A DNA stretch of 64,000 nucleotides from Petropleomorpha daqingensis (GTDB lineage Bacteria; Actinomycetota; Actinomycetes; Mycobacteriales; Geodermatophilaceae), in the NCBI RefSeq assembly GCF_013408985.1, contig NZ_JACBZT010000001.1, forward strand, positions 682,001 through 746,000, read 5' to 3'. Positions 10,202 to 22,069 of this stretch are shown piece after piece (position 1 is the stretch's first letter; the number at the start of each line of letters is the position of its first letter). A program made the position numbers and the translations under genes. The notes under the pieces were generated by a model, which was not told the DNA's origin, did not search any database, and saw nothing but the letters and a program-made list of their open reading frames with translations.

Positions 10202-12220
10202 GTGATCGTGATGACTGGCCGACCTGACCTCCGCCTCGGCATCTCCGATGTCGCCCCCGTCGTGTCGTGCGGGTCGTTCTCGGCCCGTGCCGTGGTCGGT
10301 GAACACCTGCCGATCACCGCCACCGTGTTCCGCGAGGGCCACGACGCCGTCGCGGCCGATGTCGTCTGGCGATCCCCTGGCCAAGACGGGACGCCGCAGC
10401 TACGGCGCATGGCCCGCTACGGCCAGGAACCCGACCGCTGGCTGACCACGGTCGTCCCCGACCGCGAGGGCCTGTGGACCTTCACCGTCGAGGCGTGGAG
10501 CGACCCGCTGGCCACCTGGCACCACGCCGTCGAGGTGAAGATCGCCGCCGGCCAGGGCGCCGGGGAGCTCGCCAACGACCTGGAGGAGGGCGCCCGGCTG
10601 CTCGACCGGGTGGCCGCCGACGGTCCCGAGGAGCACCGGGACGCGGTCGCCGCCGCCGCCGCGGCGCTGCGCGACGAGTCCCTCGAGCTCACCACGCGGG
10701 TGGCGCCGGCGTTCGCCCCAGCCCTGCAGCAGGTGCTCCACGACCACCCCGTCCGGGAGCTGGTCACCGCCTCGCCCACCTACGAGGTGTGGGTCGACCG
10801 GCCGCGGGCGCTCTACGGCTCCTGGTACGAGTTCTTCCCGCGGTCCGAGGGGTCGGTCGTGGGCGGTCAGGCGACGCACGGCACGTTCGCCACCGCGGTC
10901 GACCGGCTGCCCGCGATCGCCGACATGGGCTTCGACGTCGTCTACCTGCCGCCGATCCACCCGATCGGCCGGGTCAACCGCAAGGGCCGCAACAACACCC
11001 TGACCCCCGAGCCGGACGACGTCGGCTCGCCGTGGGCGATCGGCGCCGAGGAGGGCGGGCACGACGCCGTCCACCCGCAGCTGGGCACCCTCGACGACTT
11101 CAAGGGCTTCGTCTGGCGGGCCGGGGAGCTCGGCATGGAGGTCGCGCTCGACCTCGCCCTGCAGGCGGCGCCGGACCACCCCTGGGTCAGGGAGCACCCG
11201 GAGTGGTTCACCACCAAGGCCGACGGGTCGATCGCCTACGCGGAGAACCCGCCGAAGAAGTACCAGGACATCTACCCGATCAACTTCGACAACGACCCCG
11301 ACGGCATCTACGCCGAGGTGCTGCGCGTCGTCCGGCACTGGATCTCCTGCGGGGTGCGGATCTTCCGCGTCGACAACCCGCACACCAAGCCGCTGAACTT
11401 CTGGCACTGGCTGATCTGGGAGGTGAAGAAGACCGATCCCGACGTGCTCTTCCTCGCCGAGGCGTTCACCCGGCCGGCGATGATGCACCAGCTGGCCCGG
11501 ATCGGGTTCACGCAGTCCTACACGTACTTCACCTGGCGCACCGAGCGCTGGGAGCTCGAGGAGTACGGGCGCGAGCTGGCCGCCAACAGCCACTACATGC
11601 GGCCGAACTTCTTCGTGAACACCCCGGACATCCTCCACGAGTCGCTGCAGTTCGGCGGTCCGCCGATGTTCAAGATCCGCGCCGTGCTCGCCGCGATGAT
11701 GAGCCCGACGTGGGGCGTCTACTCCGGGTTCGAGCTGTTCGAGCACGTCGCCGTCCGGCCCGGCAGCGAGGAGTACCTGGACAGCGAGAAGTACCAGCTC
11801 CGGCCGCGCGACTGGGCCGGCGCCGAGGCGGCCGGGCGGAGCCTGTCGGGCTACCTGCGGCGGCTCAACGAGGTGCGCCGCCAGCACCCGGCGCTGCAGC
11901 AGCTGCGCACGCTGCACTTCCACCCGGTCGACAACCCGAACCTGCTGTGCTTCAGCAAGACCGACCCGGGTTCCTCCGACGCCGTCGTCGTGGTGGTCAA
12001 CCTCTCCAGCCGCCACACCCAGATCGGGACGACGGCGCTCGACCTGCCGGCCCTGGGCCTGGACTGGCACGAGCGCTTCTCGGTGACCGACGAGCTCACC
12101 GGCGCGCACTACGACTGGGGCCAGTTCAACTACGTGGAGCTCGACCCCTACCGCGAGCCGGCGCACGTCTTCTCGATCGCGTTCCCGCGGCCGGTGCAGT
12201 TCCCGCCCGCCGTCGGCTGA
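10202..12220 (+). CDS. glgE: Alpha-1,4-glucan:maltose-1-phosphate maltosyltransferase GlgE
   Basis: GH13_3 enzyme, 672 aa, that adds maltosyl units from maltose-1-phosphate to growing alpha-glucan. The catalytic Asp391 lies in [12 protein letters not shown], the acid Glu420 in [10 protein letters not shown] and the third acid Asp476 in NTPDILHE; the phosphate/dimer segment [14 protein letters not shown] is present. Start GTG at 10202 is preceded at 10 nt by AGGGGG supplied by the repeat; ATG at 10211 is an alternative. treS, mak and glgB follow on the same strand at short spacing, so all steps of the GlgE pathway are encoded here in order. Confidence 0.97.
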   Translation: MIVMTGRPDLRLGISDVAPVVSCGSFSARAVVGEHLPITATVFREGHDAVAADVVWRSPGQDGTPQLRRMARYGQEPDRWLTTVVPDREGLWTFTVEAWSDPLATWHHAVEVKIAAGQGAGELANDLEEGARLLDRVAADGPEEHRDAVAAAAAALRDESLELTTRVAPAFAPALQQVLHDHPVRELVTASPTYEVWVDRPRALYGSWYEFFPRSEGSVVGGQATHGTFATAVDRLPAIADMGFDVVYLPPIHPIGRVNRKGRNNTLTPEPDDVGSPWAIGAEEGGHDAVHPQLGTLDDFKGFVWRAGELGMEVALDLALQAAPDHPWVREHPEWFTTKADGSIAYAENPPKKYQDIYPINFDNDPDGIYAEVLRVVRHWISCGVRIFRVDNPHTKPLNFWHWLIWEVKKTDPDVLFLAEAFTRPAMMHQLARIGFTQSYTYFTWRTERWELEEYGRELAANSHYMRPNFFVNTPDILHESLQFGGPPMFKIRAVLAAMMSPTWGVYSGFELFEHVAVRPGSEEYLDSEKYQLRPRDWAGAEAAGRSLSGYLRRLNEVRRQHPALQQLRTLHFHPVDNPNLLCFSKTDPGSSDAVVVVVNLSSRHTQIGTTALDLPALGLDWHERFSVTDELTGAHYDWGQFNYVELDPYREPAHVFSIAFPRPVQFPPAVG

Positions 12221-12274
12221 ACCCGGCCGTCCGCTTCCGACCTACCCGACCCTGATCGAGGACGACCTCCTGCG

Positions 12275-14082
<1,808 letters not shown>

Positions 14083-14086
<4 letters not shown>

Positions 14087-15453
14087 CCGTTGCCAGCGAT
14101 CTGCTCCGCGAGTGGATGCCGCACCAGCGCTGGTTCGGCGGCAAGGGCCGCGAGTGGGCCGACGTCGCCGAGAGCGGCTTCTTCCTCGAGCGCGAGTCCC
14201 CCGTGCTGTCGGTGCACCGGGTGCAGGTCGGCTACGTGGACGGCGGCCAGGAGACCTACCTGATCCCGGTGTCCTGGCACGACCACCCGACCGACGAGCT
14301 GCAGCACGCCTTCATCGGCGCGGTGACCTTCGAGGGTCGCGAGCTCTACGGCTACGACGCCATGCGCGACCGCGACGCGACCGTGCCGTGGCTGCAGCAC
14401 CTGGTCGCGGCGTCCACGGTCGGGCCGATGCACTTCCACCCGGCCGGGGTGGCCTACATCCCCGAGGGGCTGCCCGGCGACATCGTCTCCGGCGAGCAGA
14501 GCAACACCTCGCTGATCTACGGGGACCAGGCCATCCTCAAGCTCTTCCGGCGGCTCGAGCCCGGGCTCAACCCGGACGTCGAGGTGCACGACGCGCTGCG
14601 CCGCGCCGAGAACGAGCACATCGCCCCGCTGCTCGGGTACGTCGAGATCGACGACCCCGACGGCGAGCGGCCGCCGGCCACGGCGGCGATGCTGCAGCGG
14701 TTCGTGGCCAACGCGAGCGACGGCTGGCGGCTCGCGACGGCCAGCGTGCGCGACCTGTACGCCGAGGGCGACCTGCACGCCGACGAGGTCGGGGGCGACT
14801 TCGCCGCCGACAGCGAGCGGTTGGGCGCGGCGACGGCGTCGGTGCACAAGGACATGGCGGCGGTGCTGCCGACCGAGCCGGCCGACGAGGGCTGGTTCCG
14901 CCGGCTGGCCGAGCAGATGAACGCCCGCCTCGACGAGGCGATCCAGGTGGTCCCGCAGCTCACCGAGCACGCGGACGGGATCCGCGCGGTGTACGCCGCG
15001 GTGGCCGGCATCCGGGAGCCCGTGGTCCGCCAGCGGGTCCACGGCGACCTGCACCTGGGCCAGGTGCTGCGGACGGCGACCGGCTGGATCCTGCTGGACT
15101 TCGAGGGCGAGCCGGCCCGGTCGCTGGAGTCACGCCGCGAGCTGGACAGCCCGCTGCGCGACGTCGCGGGCATGCTGCGCAGCTTCGACTACGCCGCCCG
15201 GCACATGCTCGTCGAGCAGCCCGACGACCCGCAGCGCGCATACCGCGCGCAGGAGTGGGCAGAGCGCAACCGGACCGCCTACTGCTCCGGCTACTCCGCC
15301 GCGAGCGGGCTGGACCCGTGCGGGGACTCCCCTCTCCTGCGGGCGTTCGAGGCCGACAAGGCGGTCTACGAGTGCGTCTACGAGGCGCGCAATCGGCCGC
15401 ACTGGCTGATGATCCCGCTGAACTCGTTGTCCCGGATCTCGTCCGGCGACTGA
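14083..15453 (+). CDS. mak: Maltokinase (Pep2/Mak)
   Basis: ATP-dependent kinase of 456 aa that makes maltose-1-phosphate for GlgE. The N-cap starts with [14 protein letters not shown], as in characterised maltokinases. The catalytic loop [12 protein letters not shown] and the metal-binding segment [15 protein letters not shown] are intact. The start ATG shares 4 bp with the treS stop, indicating translational coupling. glgB follows after 51 bp. The product feeds glgE directly, so treS-mak-glgE form one biochemical unit. Confidence 0.95.
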
Positions 15454-15504
15454 CGCACGGCGGACCCAGAGACCACTGCACGCGACGACGACGGCGAGGG
15501 CACC

Positions 15505-18015
15505 ATGAGCACCGACGACGCACCCGACCGGACCGGGACCACGCCGGCCAAGAAGACGACGAGCCGGACGACGGCGGCCGCGAAGAAGGCGGCCGCGGCG
15601 GCGAAGACCGCGGCCAAGAAGGCAGCCCCGGCGAAGAAGGCCACCGCCGCGAAGACCACGGCAGCCAAGACGACGGCCGCGAAGAAGGCCGCACCGGCGA
15701 AGGCCACCGCCACGAAGGCCGCGCCGGCCAAGCGCGCGGCGAAGAAGACGGGCGAGCCCACCGCGACGACCCCGCCCGCCTCGCCCGCCATCGGTGTCGG
15801 CGCGCAGGTCAGCGGCGACGACCTGCAGGCGATCGTCGAGGGCTGGTCGCACGACCCGTACGCCGTCCTCGGCACCCACCCGGTGGGCGACGGCAGCTGG
15901 GTCGTGCGCACCCTGCGCCCCGACGCGGTGAGCGTCGCGGTGGTCGACCAGGACGGCTCGCGCTACGAGGCCAGCCAGCTGCACGGCGGCGGCATCTACG
16001 AGGCGACGCTGCCGCAGCAGCCCGGCGACTACCGCATCCAGGTGACCTACGGCGACGGCTCGGGCGGCACGAACACCTACACCGTCGACGACCCGTACCG
16101 CTGGATGCCCACGGTCGGCGAGCTCGACCAGTACCTCATCGGCGAGGGCCGGCACGAGCGGCTCTGGGAGGTGCTCGGCGCGCACGTCCGGCGCTACGAC
16201 ACCCCCGGCGGCCCGGTCGAGGGCGTCTCGTTCGCCGTCTGGGCGCCCAACGCGCGCGGCGTGAAGGTCACCGGCGACTTCGACTACTGGCAGGCCCGCG
16301 CCTACCCGATGCGCTCGCTGGGGTCCTCCGGCGTCTGGGAGATCTTCATCCCCGGCGTGCAGGTCGGCAGCCGGTACCGGTACCACATCCTCGGCAAGGA
16401 CGGGAGCTGGCGGGAGAAGTCCGACCCGCTCGCCTTCCAGACCGAGGTGCCGCCGGCCAACGCCTCCGTCGTCACCGAGTCGCACTACGAGTGGACCGAC
16501 GACGAGTGGCTCGCCGAGCGCGCCCGCGGCGGCTGGCACGAGCGGCCGATGAGCGTCTACGAGGTGCACGCCGGCTCGTGGCGGCAGGGCCTGGGGTACC
16601 GGGAGCTGGCCGACGAGCTGATCGAGTACGTCGTCTCGGCCGGGTTCACCCACATCGAGTTCATGCCGCTGGCCGAGCACCCCTTCGGCGGGTCCTGGGG
16701 CTACCAGGTCACCTCGTACTACGCGCCGACCTCGCGCTACGGCAGCCCCGACGACCTGCGCTACCTCATCGACCGGGCGCACCAGGCCGGCATCGGCGTG
16801 ATCGTCGACTGGGTGCCGGCGCACTTCCCGAAGGACGCCTGGGCACTGGGCCGCTTCGACGGCACCGCGCTGTACGAGCACGCCGACCCGCGCCGCGGCG
16901 AACAGCTGGACTGGGGCACCTTCGTCTTCGACTTCGGCCGCACCGAGGTGCGCAACTTCCTGGTCGCCAACGCCCTGTACTGGTGCAAGGAGTTCCACGT
17001 CGACGGGCTGCGGGTCGACGCGGTCGCCTCGATGCTCTACCTGGACTACTCACGCTCCGAGTGGCTGCCCAACATCCACGGCGGGCGGGAGAACCTCGAA
17101 GCGGTCGCCTTCCTGCAGGAGATGAACGCGACCGTCTACCGCGAGGTCCCCGGCGTGGTCACCATCGCCGAGGAGTCGACGGCGTGGCCCGGCGTCACCC
17201 GCCCCACCCACCTCGGCGGCCTGGGCTTCGGCTTCAAGTGGAACATGGGCTGGATGCACGACTCGCTGGCCTACATGGAGAAGCAGCCGGTGCACCGCAG
17301 CTACCACCACGGCCAGCTGACGTTCTCGATGATCTACGCCTACTCCGAGAACTACGTGCTGCCGATCAGCCACGACGAGGTCGTCTACGGCAAGGGCTCG
17401 CTGCTGCGGAAGATGCCCGGCGACCGCTGGCAGCAGCTGGCCAACCTGCGCGCCTACCTCGGCTACATGTGGGCCCACCCCGGCAAGCAGCTGCTGTTCA
17501 TGGGCGCGGAGTTCGGCCAGGACGCCGAGTGGGCCGAGAGCCGCTCGCTGGACTGGTGGCACCTCGACGACCCGGCGCACCGCGGCATCCTGCAGCTGGT
17601 CACCGACCTGAACACCCGCTACCGGGAGCTCGAGGCGCTCTGGTCGCTCGACGTCGAGCCGAGCGGCTTCCAGTGGATCGACGCGAACGACTCCTCGAAC
17701 AACGTGCTGTCGTTCCTGCGGTACGGCCGCGCGGGCGAGGGCCTCGAACCGGGTGCCGAGGGCGAGGCGCGCGGCCAGGCGCTGGCGTGCGTCGCGAACT
17801 TCGCCGGCGCACCGCACTCCGGCTACCGGATCGGCCTGCCGCGCGGCGGCCGCTGGCGGGAGGTCCTCAACACCGACGCGGAGGGCTACGGCGGCTCCGG
17901 CGTCGGCAACTGGGGCGGGGTCGAGGCCGTCGAGGAGCCGTGGCACGGCCAGCCGTTCTCCGCCGTCGTGGAGGCGCCGCCGCTGGGGACGGTCTGGTTC
18001 CTGCACGAGGGCTGA
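15505..18015 (+). CDS. glgB: 1,4-alpha-glucan branching enzyme GlgB with lysine-rich N-terminal tail
   Basis: GH13_9 branching enzyme, 836 aa, that introduces alpha-1,6 branches into the GlgE product. Two N-terminal beta-sandwich domains (about residues 105-320) precede the barrel; catalytic blocks are [11 protein letters not shown] (Asp), VVTIAEEST (Glu) and [11 protein letters not shown] (Asp). Odd feature: residues 15-81 form a tail of Lys, Ala, Pro and Thr with 18 lysines in PAKK/AAKK/TAAK repeats, like histone H1 or the tails of actinobacterial HU proteins, and unlike the short N-termini of ordinary GlgB. The tail is in frame behind an ATG at 15505 with GGCGAGGG upstream. It may bind nucleic acid or polyphosphate, or be a site of lysine modification; this is inference. 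Confidence 0.95.
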   Translation: MSTDDAPDRTGTTPAKKTTSRTTAAAKKAAAAAKTAAKKAAPAKKATAAKTTAAKTTAAKKAAPAKATATKAAPAKRAAKKTGEPTATTPPASPAIGVGAQVSGDDLQAIVEGWSHDPYAVLGTHPVGDGSWVVRTLRPDAVSVAVVDQDGSRYEASQLHGGGIYEATLPQQPGDYRIQVTYGDGSGGTNTYTVDDPYRWMPTVGELDQYLIGEGRHERLWEVLGAHVRRYDTPGGPVEGVSFAVWAPNARGVKVTGDFDYWQARAYPMRSLGSSGVWEIFIPGVQVGSRYRYHILGKDGSWREKSDPLAFQTEVPPANASVVTESHYEWTDDEWLAERARGGWHERPMSVYEVHAGSWRQGLGYRELADELIEYVVSAGFTHIEFMPLAEHPFGGSWGYQVTSYYAPTSRYGSPDDLRYLIDRAHQAGIGVIVDWVPAHFPKDAWALGRFDGTALYEHADPRRGEQLDWGTFVFDFGRTEVRNFLVANALYWCKEFHVDGLRVDAVASMLYLDYSRSEWLPNIHGGRENLEAVAFLQEMNATVYREVPGVVTIAEESTAWPGVTRPTHLGGLGFGFKWNMGWMHDSLAYMEKQPVHRSYHHGQLTFSMIYAYSENYVLPISHDEVVYGKGSLLRKMPGDRWQQLANLRAYLGYMWAHPGKQLLFMGAEFGQDAEWAESRSLDWWHLDDPAHRGILQLVTDLNTRYRELEALWSLDVEPSGFQWIDANDSSNNVLSFLRYGRAGEGLEPGAEGEARGQALACVANFAGAPHSGYRIGLPRGGRWREVLNTDAEGYGGSGVGNWGGVEAVEEPWHGQPFSAVVEAPPLGTVWFLHEG

Positions 18016-18098
18016 CCGCTTCGGCGACGGTCGCGGCGCGCCGCCGGGACGATCCGGCACAGGCGCGCACGCAACTCCCCCGCATTCGTCCGGGAGCA

Positions 18099-18111
18099 GG
18101 CATCATGTGCC
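18099..18111 (+). promoter_or_regulatory. Promoter-region motif before metallopeptidase 1
   Basis: GGCATCATGTGCC, 59 bp before the start, matches GGCACAATGTGCC at 19606-19618, 56 bp before the paralogous gene. The second copy is a perfect palindrome with one central base. The shared motif shows that the duplication of the two genes included the upstream region. Confidence 0.4.
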
Positions 18112-18170
18112 GCTCCGCGAGATCACCGCCGGCGCGGACCGGCCCCGGACGACGAAGGAACACCGCTCTC

Positions 18171-19568
18171 ATGAGGCATGGCCTGCGCCGCGGGCTCACC
18201 GCGGCCGCGGTGGGCTGCGTGCTGCTCACCGGCTGCTCCAGCACCGTCGTCGGCAGCGCGTCCCCGGGCCCGGGCGAGCCGACCGACGTCAGCGCGAACG
18301 ACTTCCCGATCACGGCGGCCGGCGACGACCAGGAGGACACCAGCGCCCGCAACGCCCTGGTCGACCTCAACACGTTCTGGAGCCAGGCCTACCCGGACGC
18401 CTTCGGGGAGCCCTTCCAGCCTCTGCAGGGCGGCTACTTCTCGGTCGACTCGGACAACATCGACGACAGCGCCTACCCGCCGACCGGCATCGGCTGCGCG
18501 CGCTCCCCCGACGACCCGTCCGACGTCGCGCTCAACGCGCACTTCGACCCCAACTGCGACGTCATCGCCTACGACACCGTGCTGCTGAAGAAGCTCTCCG
18601 ACGACTACGGCCGCTCGCTGCCGGCCGTCGTCATGGCCCACGAGTTCGGCCACGCCATCCAGGACCGGTTCGGCTTCGAGGGCCCCTCGATCAACCAGGA
18701 GACCCAGGCCGACTGCTTCGCCGGCGCCTGGACCCGGTGGGCGGTCGACGGCCACGCCCAGCACGTGTCGATCCGCGTGCCGGAACTCGACCAGGTCCTG
18801 CAGGGGTACGGCCTGCTCGCCGACGCGCCCGGTGACAGCCCGGGCAACTCGCAGGCCCACGGCTCGTTCTTCGACCGGATCGCCGGTTTCTCGGAGGGCT
18901 ACGAGGACGGCGTGACCGCCTGTCGCGACAGGTTCGGCAGCGACCGCGTCTACACCGAGATCGCCTTCACCGACCGGGACCAGGGCACACAGGGCAACGT
19001 CGACTACCCCACCGCCGTGCAGGCCACGGAGGCGACGCTGCCGCCGTTCTGGGACCAGGTGTTCCCCGCCGCGTTCGGCAAGGACTTCCAGGAGCCGACG
19101 ATCAAGCCGTTCGACGGCACGGCCCCGGACTGCGGCGACATGGCGGGCACCGAGCGCGATCTCGGCTTCTGCGCGTCCGACTCGACCGTCTATTACGACG
19201 AGCAGGACCTGGTCCAGCCGGCCTACAAGGAGTTCGGCGACTTCGTGGTGCCGACGGCGATCTCGCTGCCCTACGGGCTCGCCGTCCGCTCCGAGCTGGG
19301 GAAGTCGACCGACGACTCCGCCGCGACCAGGTCGGCGGTGTGCCTGACCGGCTGGTACGAGGCCCAGGTCTTCAACGGGGCCTTCGCCGACGGCGACAAC
19401 GGCTACAGCATCAGCGCCGGGGACATCGACGAGGCCGTCCACTTCCTGCTCGAGTACGGGGTCAAGGACTCGGTCTTCCCGAACACCGACCAGTCCGGCT
19501 TCGAGCTGTTCCAGGACTACCGGGCCGGCTTCCAGCAGGGCGGCAGCCCCTGCGACGTCGGCGCCTGA
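18171..19568 (+). CDS. Lipoprotein with zinc metallopeptidase motif, paralogue 1
   Basis: Secreted lipoprotein of 465 aa. The signal sequence ends in the lipobox LLTGC, so Cys22 would be acylated. The zinc site HEFGH lies at residues 157-161 and the likely third ligand Glu178 in [13 protein letters not shown], as in the neutral zinc metallopeptidase (YpfJ-like) family; a second, unassigned half covers residues 235-465. The ATG at 18171 is chosen because the signal peptide begins there; the enormous open frame upstream only overlaps mak and glgB in another frame. Substrate unknown. It has a tandem paralogue directly downstream. Confidence 0.85.
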   Translation: MRHGLRRGLTAAAVGCVLLTGCSSTVVGSASPGPGEPTDVSANDFPITAAGDDQEDTSARNALVDLNTFWSQAYPDAFGEPFQPLQGGYFSVDSDNIDDSAYPPTGIGCARSPDDPSDVALNAHFDPNCDVIAYDTVLLKKLSDDYGRSLPAVVMAHEFGHAIQDRFGFEGPSINQETQADCFAGAWTRWAVDGHAQHVSIRVPELDQVLQGYGLLADAPGDSPGNSQAHGSFFDRIAGFSEGYEDGVTACRDRFGSDRVYTEIAFTDRDQGTQGNVDYPTAVQATEATLPPFWDQVFPAAFGKDFQEPTIKPFDGTAPDCGDMAGTERDLGFCASDSTVYYDEQDLVQPAYKEFGDFVVPTAISLPYGLAVRSELGKSTDDSAATRSAVCLTGWYEAQVFNGAFADGDNGYSISAGDIDEAVHFLLEYGVKDSVFPNTDQSGFELFQDYRAGFQQGGSPCDVGA

Positions 19569-19605
19569 TCACCCGGCGAGGCGATCGGCGCAGACGCGCA
19601 CGCAC

Positions 19606-19618
19606 GGCACAATGTGCC
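19606..19618 (+). promoter_or_regulatory. Palindromic motif before metallopeptidase 2
   Basis: GGCACA-A-TGTGCC, a perfect palindrome 56 bp upstream of the ATG at 19675; see the related motif at 18099. It is an operator candidate. Confidence 0.4.
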
Positions 19619-19674
19619 GGCAAGTCCCCTGCGGGACCGCCGGCAGATCCGACGACGAGGGATGCAGAGATCAC

Positions 19675-21066
19675 ATGAGGCACGGCCTGCACCGCCCCCT
19701 GCTCGCCGCCGCGGTGGGCGGTCTGCTGCTCACCGGCTGCTCGACCGTCGTCGCCGGCGCGGCGTCCCCGGGGGGTGACGTCGTCACCGACGTCAGCTCC
19801 CAGGACTTCCCGATCACCGCCGCGGTCGACGACGACCCGGTCGACCAGGCCGCACGCAACTCGCTGACCGACCTCTACGCCTTCTGGGGCGAGGCCTACC
19901 CCGCTGCCTTCGGCGAGGACTTCCAGACCCTGCAGGGCGGCATCTACAGCGTCGACCTGGCCAACCTCGACGAGTCGCAGTTCCCCGACGGCGTCGGCTG
20001 CGGCTCGGACCCCAGGGAGGTCGAGGGCAGCGGAGCCTTCTTCTGCGCCGGGCGGGGGCTGCCCAACTCCGACTCGGTGACCTACGACAAGAACTTCCTC
20101 ACCGAGCTGTCCGGCGACTACGGCCGATCCCTGGTGCCGTTCGTCATGGCGCACGAGTTCGGTCACGCGATCCAGTACCGCTTCGGCTTCCGTGGTGAGT
20201 CGATCAACCAGGAGACCCAGGCCGACTGCTTCGCCGGCGCGTGGACCCGCTGGGTCGTCGACGGCAACGCCGAGCACGTGGCGATCCGCGTGCCGGAGCT
20301 GGACAAGATCATCCGCGGCTACCTGATCACCGCCGACGCCGTCGGCAGCGACCCGAACGAGGAGGGGGCGCACGGCTCCTACTTCGACCGGGTGTCGGCG
20401 ATCGCCGAGGGCTACGACAACGGCGTCGAGAAGTGCCGCGACGACTTCGGCTCCGACCGGGTGTTCACCGCCGCCGAGTTCACCCAGGAGGACCAGGCCA
20501 ACCAGGGGAACTCGGAGTACGACGAGACCATCACGCTCACCGAGAACAGCCTGCCGACCTTTTGGTCGGACGTGTTCCCCGCCGCGTTCGGCAAGGACTT
20601 CGAGGCCCCGGAGCTCCAGGGCTTCGACGGCACCGCGCCGGACTGCGTCGCCGGCAACCGCGACCTCGGCTACTGCGCCGGCGACAACACGGTGTACTTC
20701 GACGAGGAGGAGCTGACCCGCCCGGCGCACGACGACCTCGGCGACTTCTCCACGGCCACCGCGATCTCGCTGCCGTACGCCCTGGCCGCGCGCGACCAGG
20801 CGGGGCTGTCCACCGACGACTCCGACGCGATCCGCTCGGCGGTCTGCCTGACCGGCTGGTGGCAGGCGTACGTCTTCAACGGCAACGACGAGCAGGTGCG
20901 CCTGCAGCCGGGCGACATCGACGAGGCGGTGTCGTTCCTGCTCACCTACGGCACCAACGACAAGGTGTTCCCCAACACCGCGCTGTCCGGCTTCGAGCTG
21001 CTGCGGGCCTACCGCGCCGGCTTCCTGTCCGGCGGCAGCCAGTGCGACGTGGGGATCCCCGGCTAA
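19675..21066 (+). CDS. Lipoprotein with zinc metallopeptidase motif, paralogue 2
   Basis: Paralogue of the preceding gene, 463 aa. It has the same signal peptide pattern with lipobox LLTGC (Cys22), the same zinc motif in [15 protein letters not shown], and the same [16 protein letters not shown] block. The C-terminal half is also conserved, with [15 protein letters not shown] and [13 protein letters not shown], so the pair arose by whole-gene tandem duplication including the promoter region. The start at 19675 is set by the signal peptide. The stop overlaps by 4 bp the stop of the convergent thioredoxin-TPR gene, leaving no space for a terminator between them. Confidence 0.85.
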   Translation: MRHGLHRPLLAAAVGGLLLTGCSTVVAGAASPGGDVVTDVSSQDFPITAAVDDDPVDQAARNSLTDLYAFWGEAYPAAFGEDFQTLQGGIYSVDLANLDESQFPDGVGCGSDPREVEGSGAFFCAGRGLPNSDSVTYDKNFLTELSGDYGRSLVPFVMAHEFGHAIQYRFGFRGESINQETQADCFAGAWTRWVVDGNAEHVAIRVPELDKIIRGYLITADAVGSDPNEEGAHGSYFDRVSAIAEGYDNGVEKCRDDFGSDRVFTAAEFTQEDQANQGNSEYDETITLTENSLPTFWSDVFPAAFGKDFEAPELQGFDGTAPDCVAGNRDLGYCAGDNTVYFDEEELTRPAHDDLGDFSTATAISLPYALAARDQAGLSTDDSDAIRSAVCLTGWWQAYVFNGNDEQVRLQPGDIDEAVSFLLTYGTNDKVFPNTALSGFELLRAYRAGFLSGGSQCDVGIPG

Positions 21067-22037
21067 AAGAGGGCCAGGGAGAGCTGGCGGCGGGCGGCCA
21101 TCACCCGCGGGTCCTGGTCGCCGACGACCTCGAACAGCCCGACCAGGTGCTGGCGGGCCTGGTCGCGGTCCTCACCGGCGGTCCGGCGGACGACGTCGAG
21201 CAGCCGGTCGAAGGCCTCCTCGATCTGACCGGTGCCGAGCAGGAAGTCGGCGGCGCGGGTCTGCGCGGCGACGTCGTCCGGGGCGGCGTCGGCCTCGGCC
21301 AGCGCGTCCGGCCCCGCCTCCTCCGCCCGGCGGAACAGCTGCACCTGGCGCAGCGCGAGCGCGGCGTCGGGGTGGTCGGGCTCCTCGGCGAGGATCGCCT
21401 GGTAGGCCGCCTCGGCGGCGGCCAGGTCACCGCGCTCGAGCGCGGCCTCCGCGGCGTCCAGGCGCGGGTCCTCCTGCAGGGCCGGCTCGTCCTCGCCGCC
21501 GGGCACCCCGCCGCCGGTCGTGGCCCGGACCAGCTCGGTGACGAACTGGCGGGCCTGCTCCTCGGGGATCGCGCCGGTGAACTCGGCGACCAGCTGGCCC
21601 TGCCACACGGCCTTGACCGCCGGGATGCCCTGCACCCGCAGCGCCTGCGCCAGCGTCGGGTTGGCGTCGACGTCGATCTTGGCCAGCACCCACGAGCCGC
21701 CACCCTCGGTGGCCAGCCGCTCGAGCACCGGTGAGAGCTGCTTGCACGGTCCGCACCACTCGGCCCAGAGGTCCAGCACGACCGGCACCTGGAAGGAGCG
21801 GTCGAGCACCTCGGACTGGAAGGTCGCCTCGGTGACGTCGACGACCGCGCTGCCGGGGGCGCCGGCCGGGGCCGAGGCGCTCGGCGGCGGGGCGGCCTGG
21901 GCGCGCGCGGCGGCCTCGGAGCGGGCCTTCACGGCGGCGAGGTCGACGGCGCCGGCCAGCGAGGCCGCCATCTGGGCCTGCTGCGCCTGCGCCCGCGGGT
22001 CGGGGCGGCCGGGACGGGTGGGCTGCATGGCTCCCAT
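21063..22037 (-). CDS. Thioredoxin-TPR protein, YbbN/CnoX type co-chaperone
   Basis: Protein of 324 aa with an N-terminal Ala/Gln-rich leader, a thioredoxin domain at about residues 70-170 with an intact active site WCGPCK, and C-terminal tetratricopeptide-like repeats with [21 protein letters not shown] near the end. It corresponds to the YbbN/CnoX family, which protects proteins during oxidative or chlorine stress; in E. coli YbbN the CxxC is degenerate, whereas here both Cys are kept, so it may be redox active. The ATG at 22037 has GGAGTGGG 6-7 nt upstream. It is convergent with the metallopeptidase gene. Confidence 0.88.
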   Translation of the reverse strand: MGAMQPTRPGRPDPRAQAQQAQMAASLAGAVDLAAVKARSEAAARAQAAPPPSASAPAGAPGSAVVDVTEATFQSEVLDRSFQVPVVLDLWAEWCGPCKQLSPVLERLATEGGGSWVLAKIDVDANPTLAQALRVQGIPAVKAVWQGQLVAEFTGAIPEEQARQFVTELVRATTGGGVPGGEDEPALQEDPRLDAAEAALERGDLAAAEAAYQAILAEEPDHPDAALALRQVQLFRRAEEAGPDALAEADAAPDDVAAQTRAADFLLGTGQIEEAFDRLLDVVRRTAGEDRDQARQHLVGLFEVVGDQDPRVMAARRQLSLALF

Positions 22038-22069
22038 GATCCCACTCCGTGGCCGCCCCTACCGGGGCC

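Noticed and set aside
14112-18170. Very long plus-strand open frame of over 1300 codons in front of the first metallopeptidase
   Set aside because: It overlaps mak and glgB in another frame, is extremely rich in Arg, Ala and Gly, and matches no family; only the part from the ATG at 18171 with a signal peptide is real.
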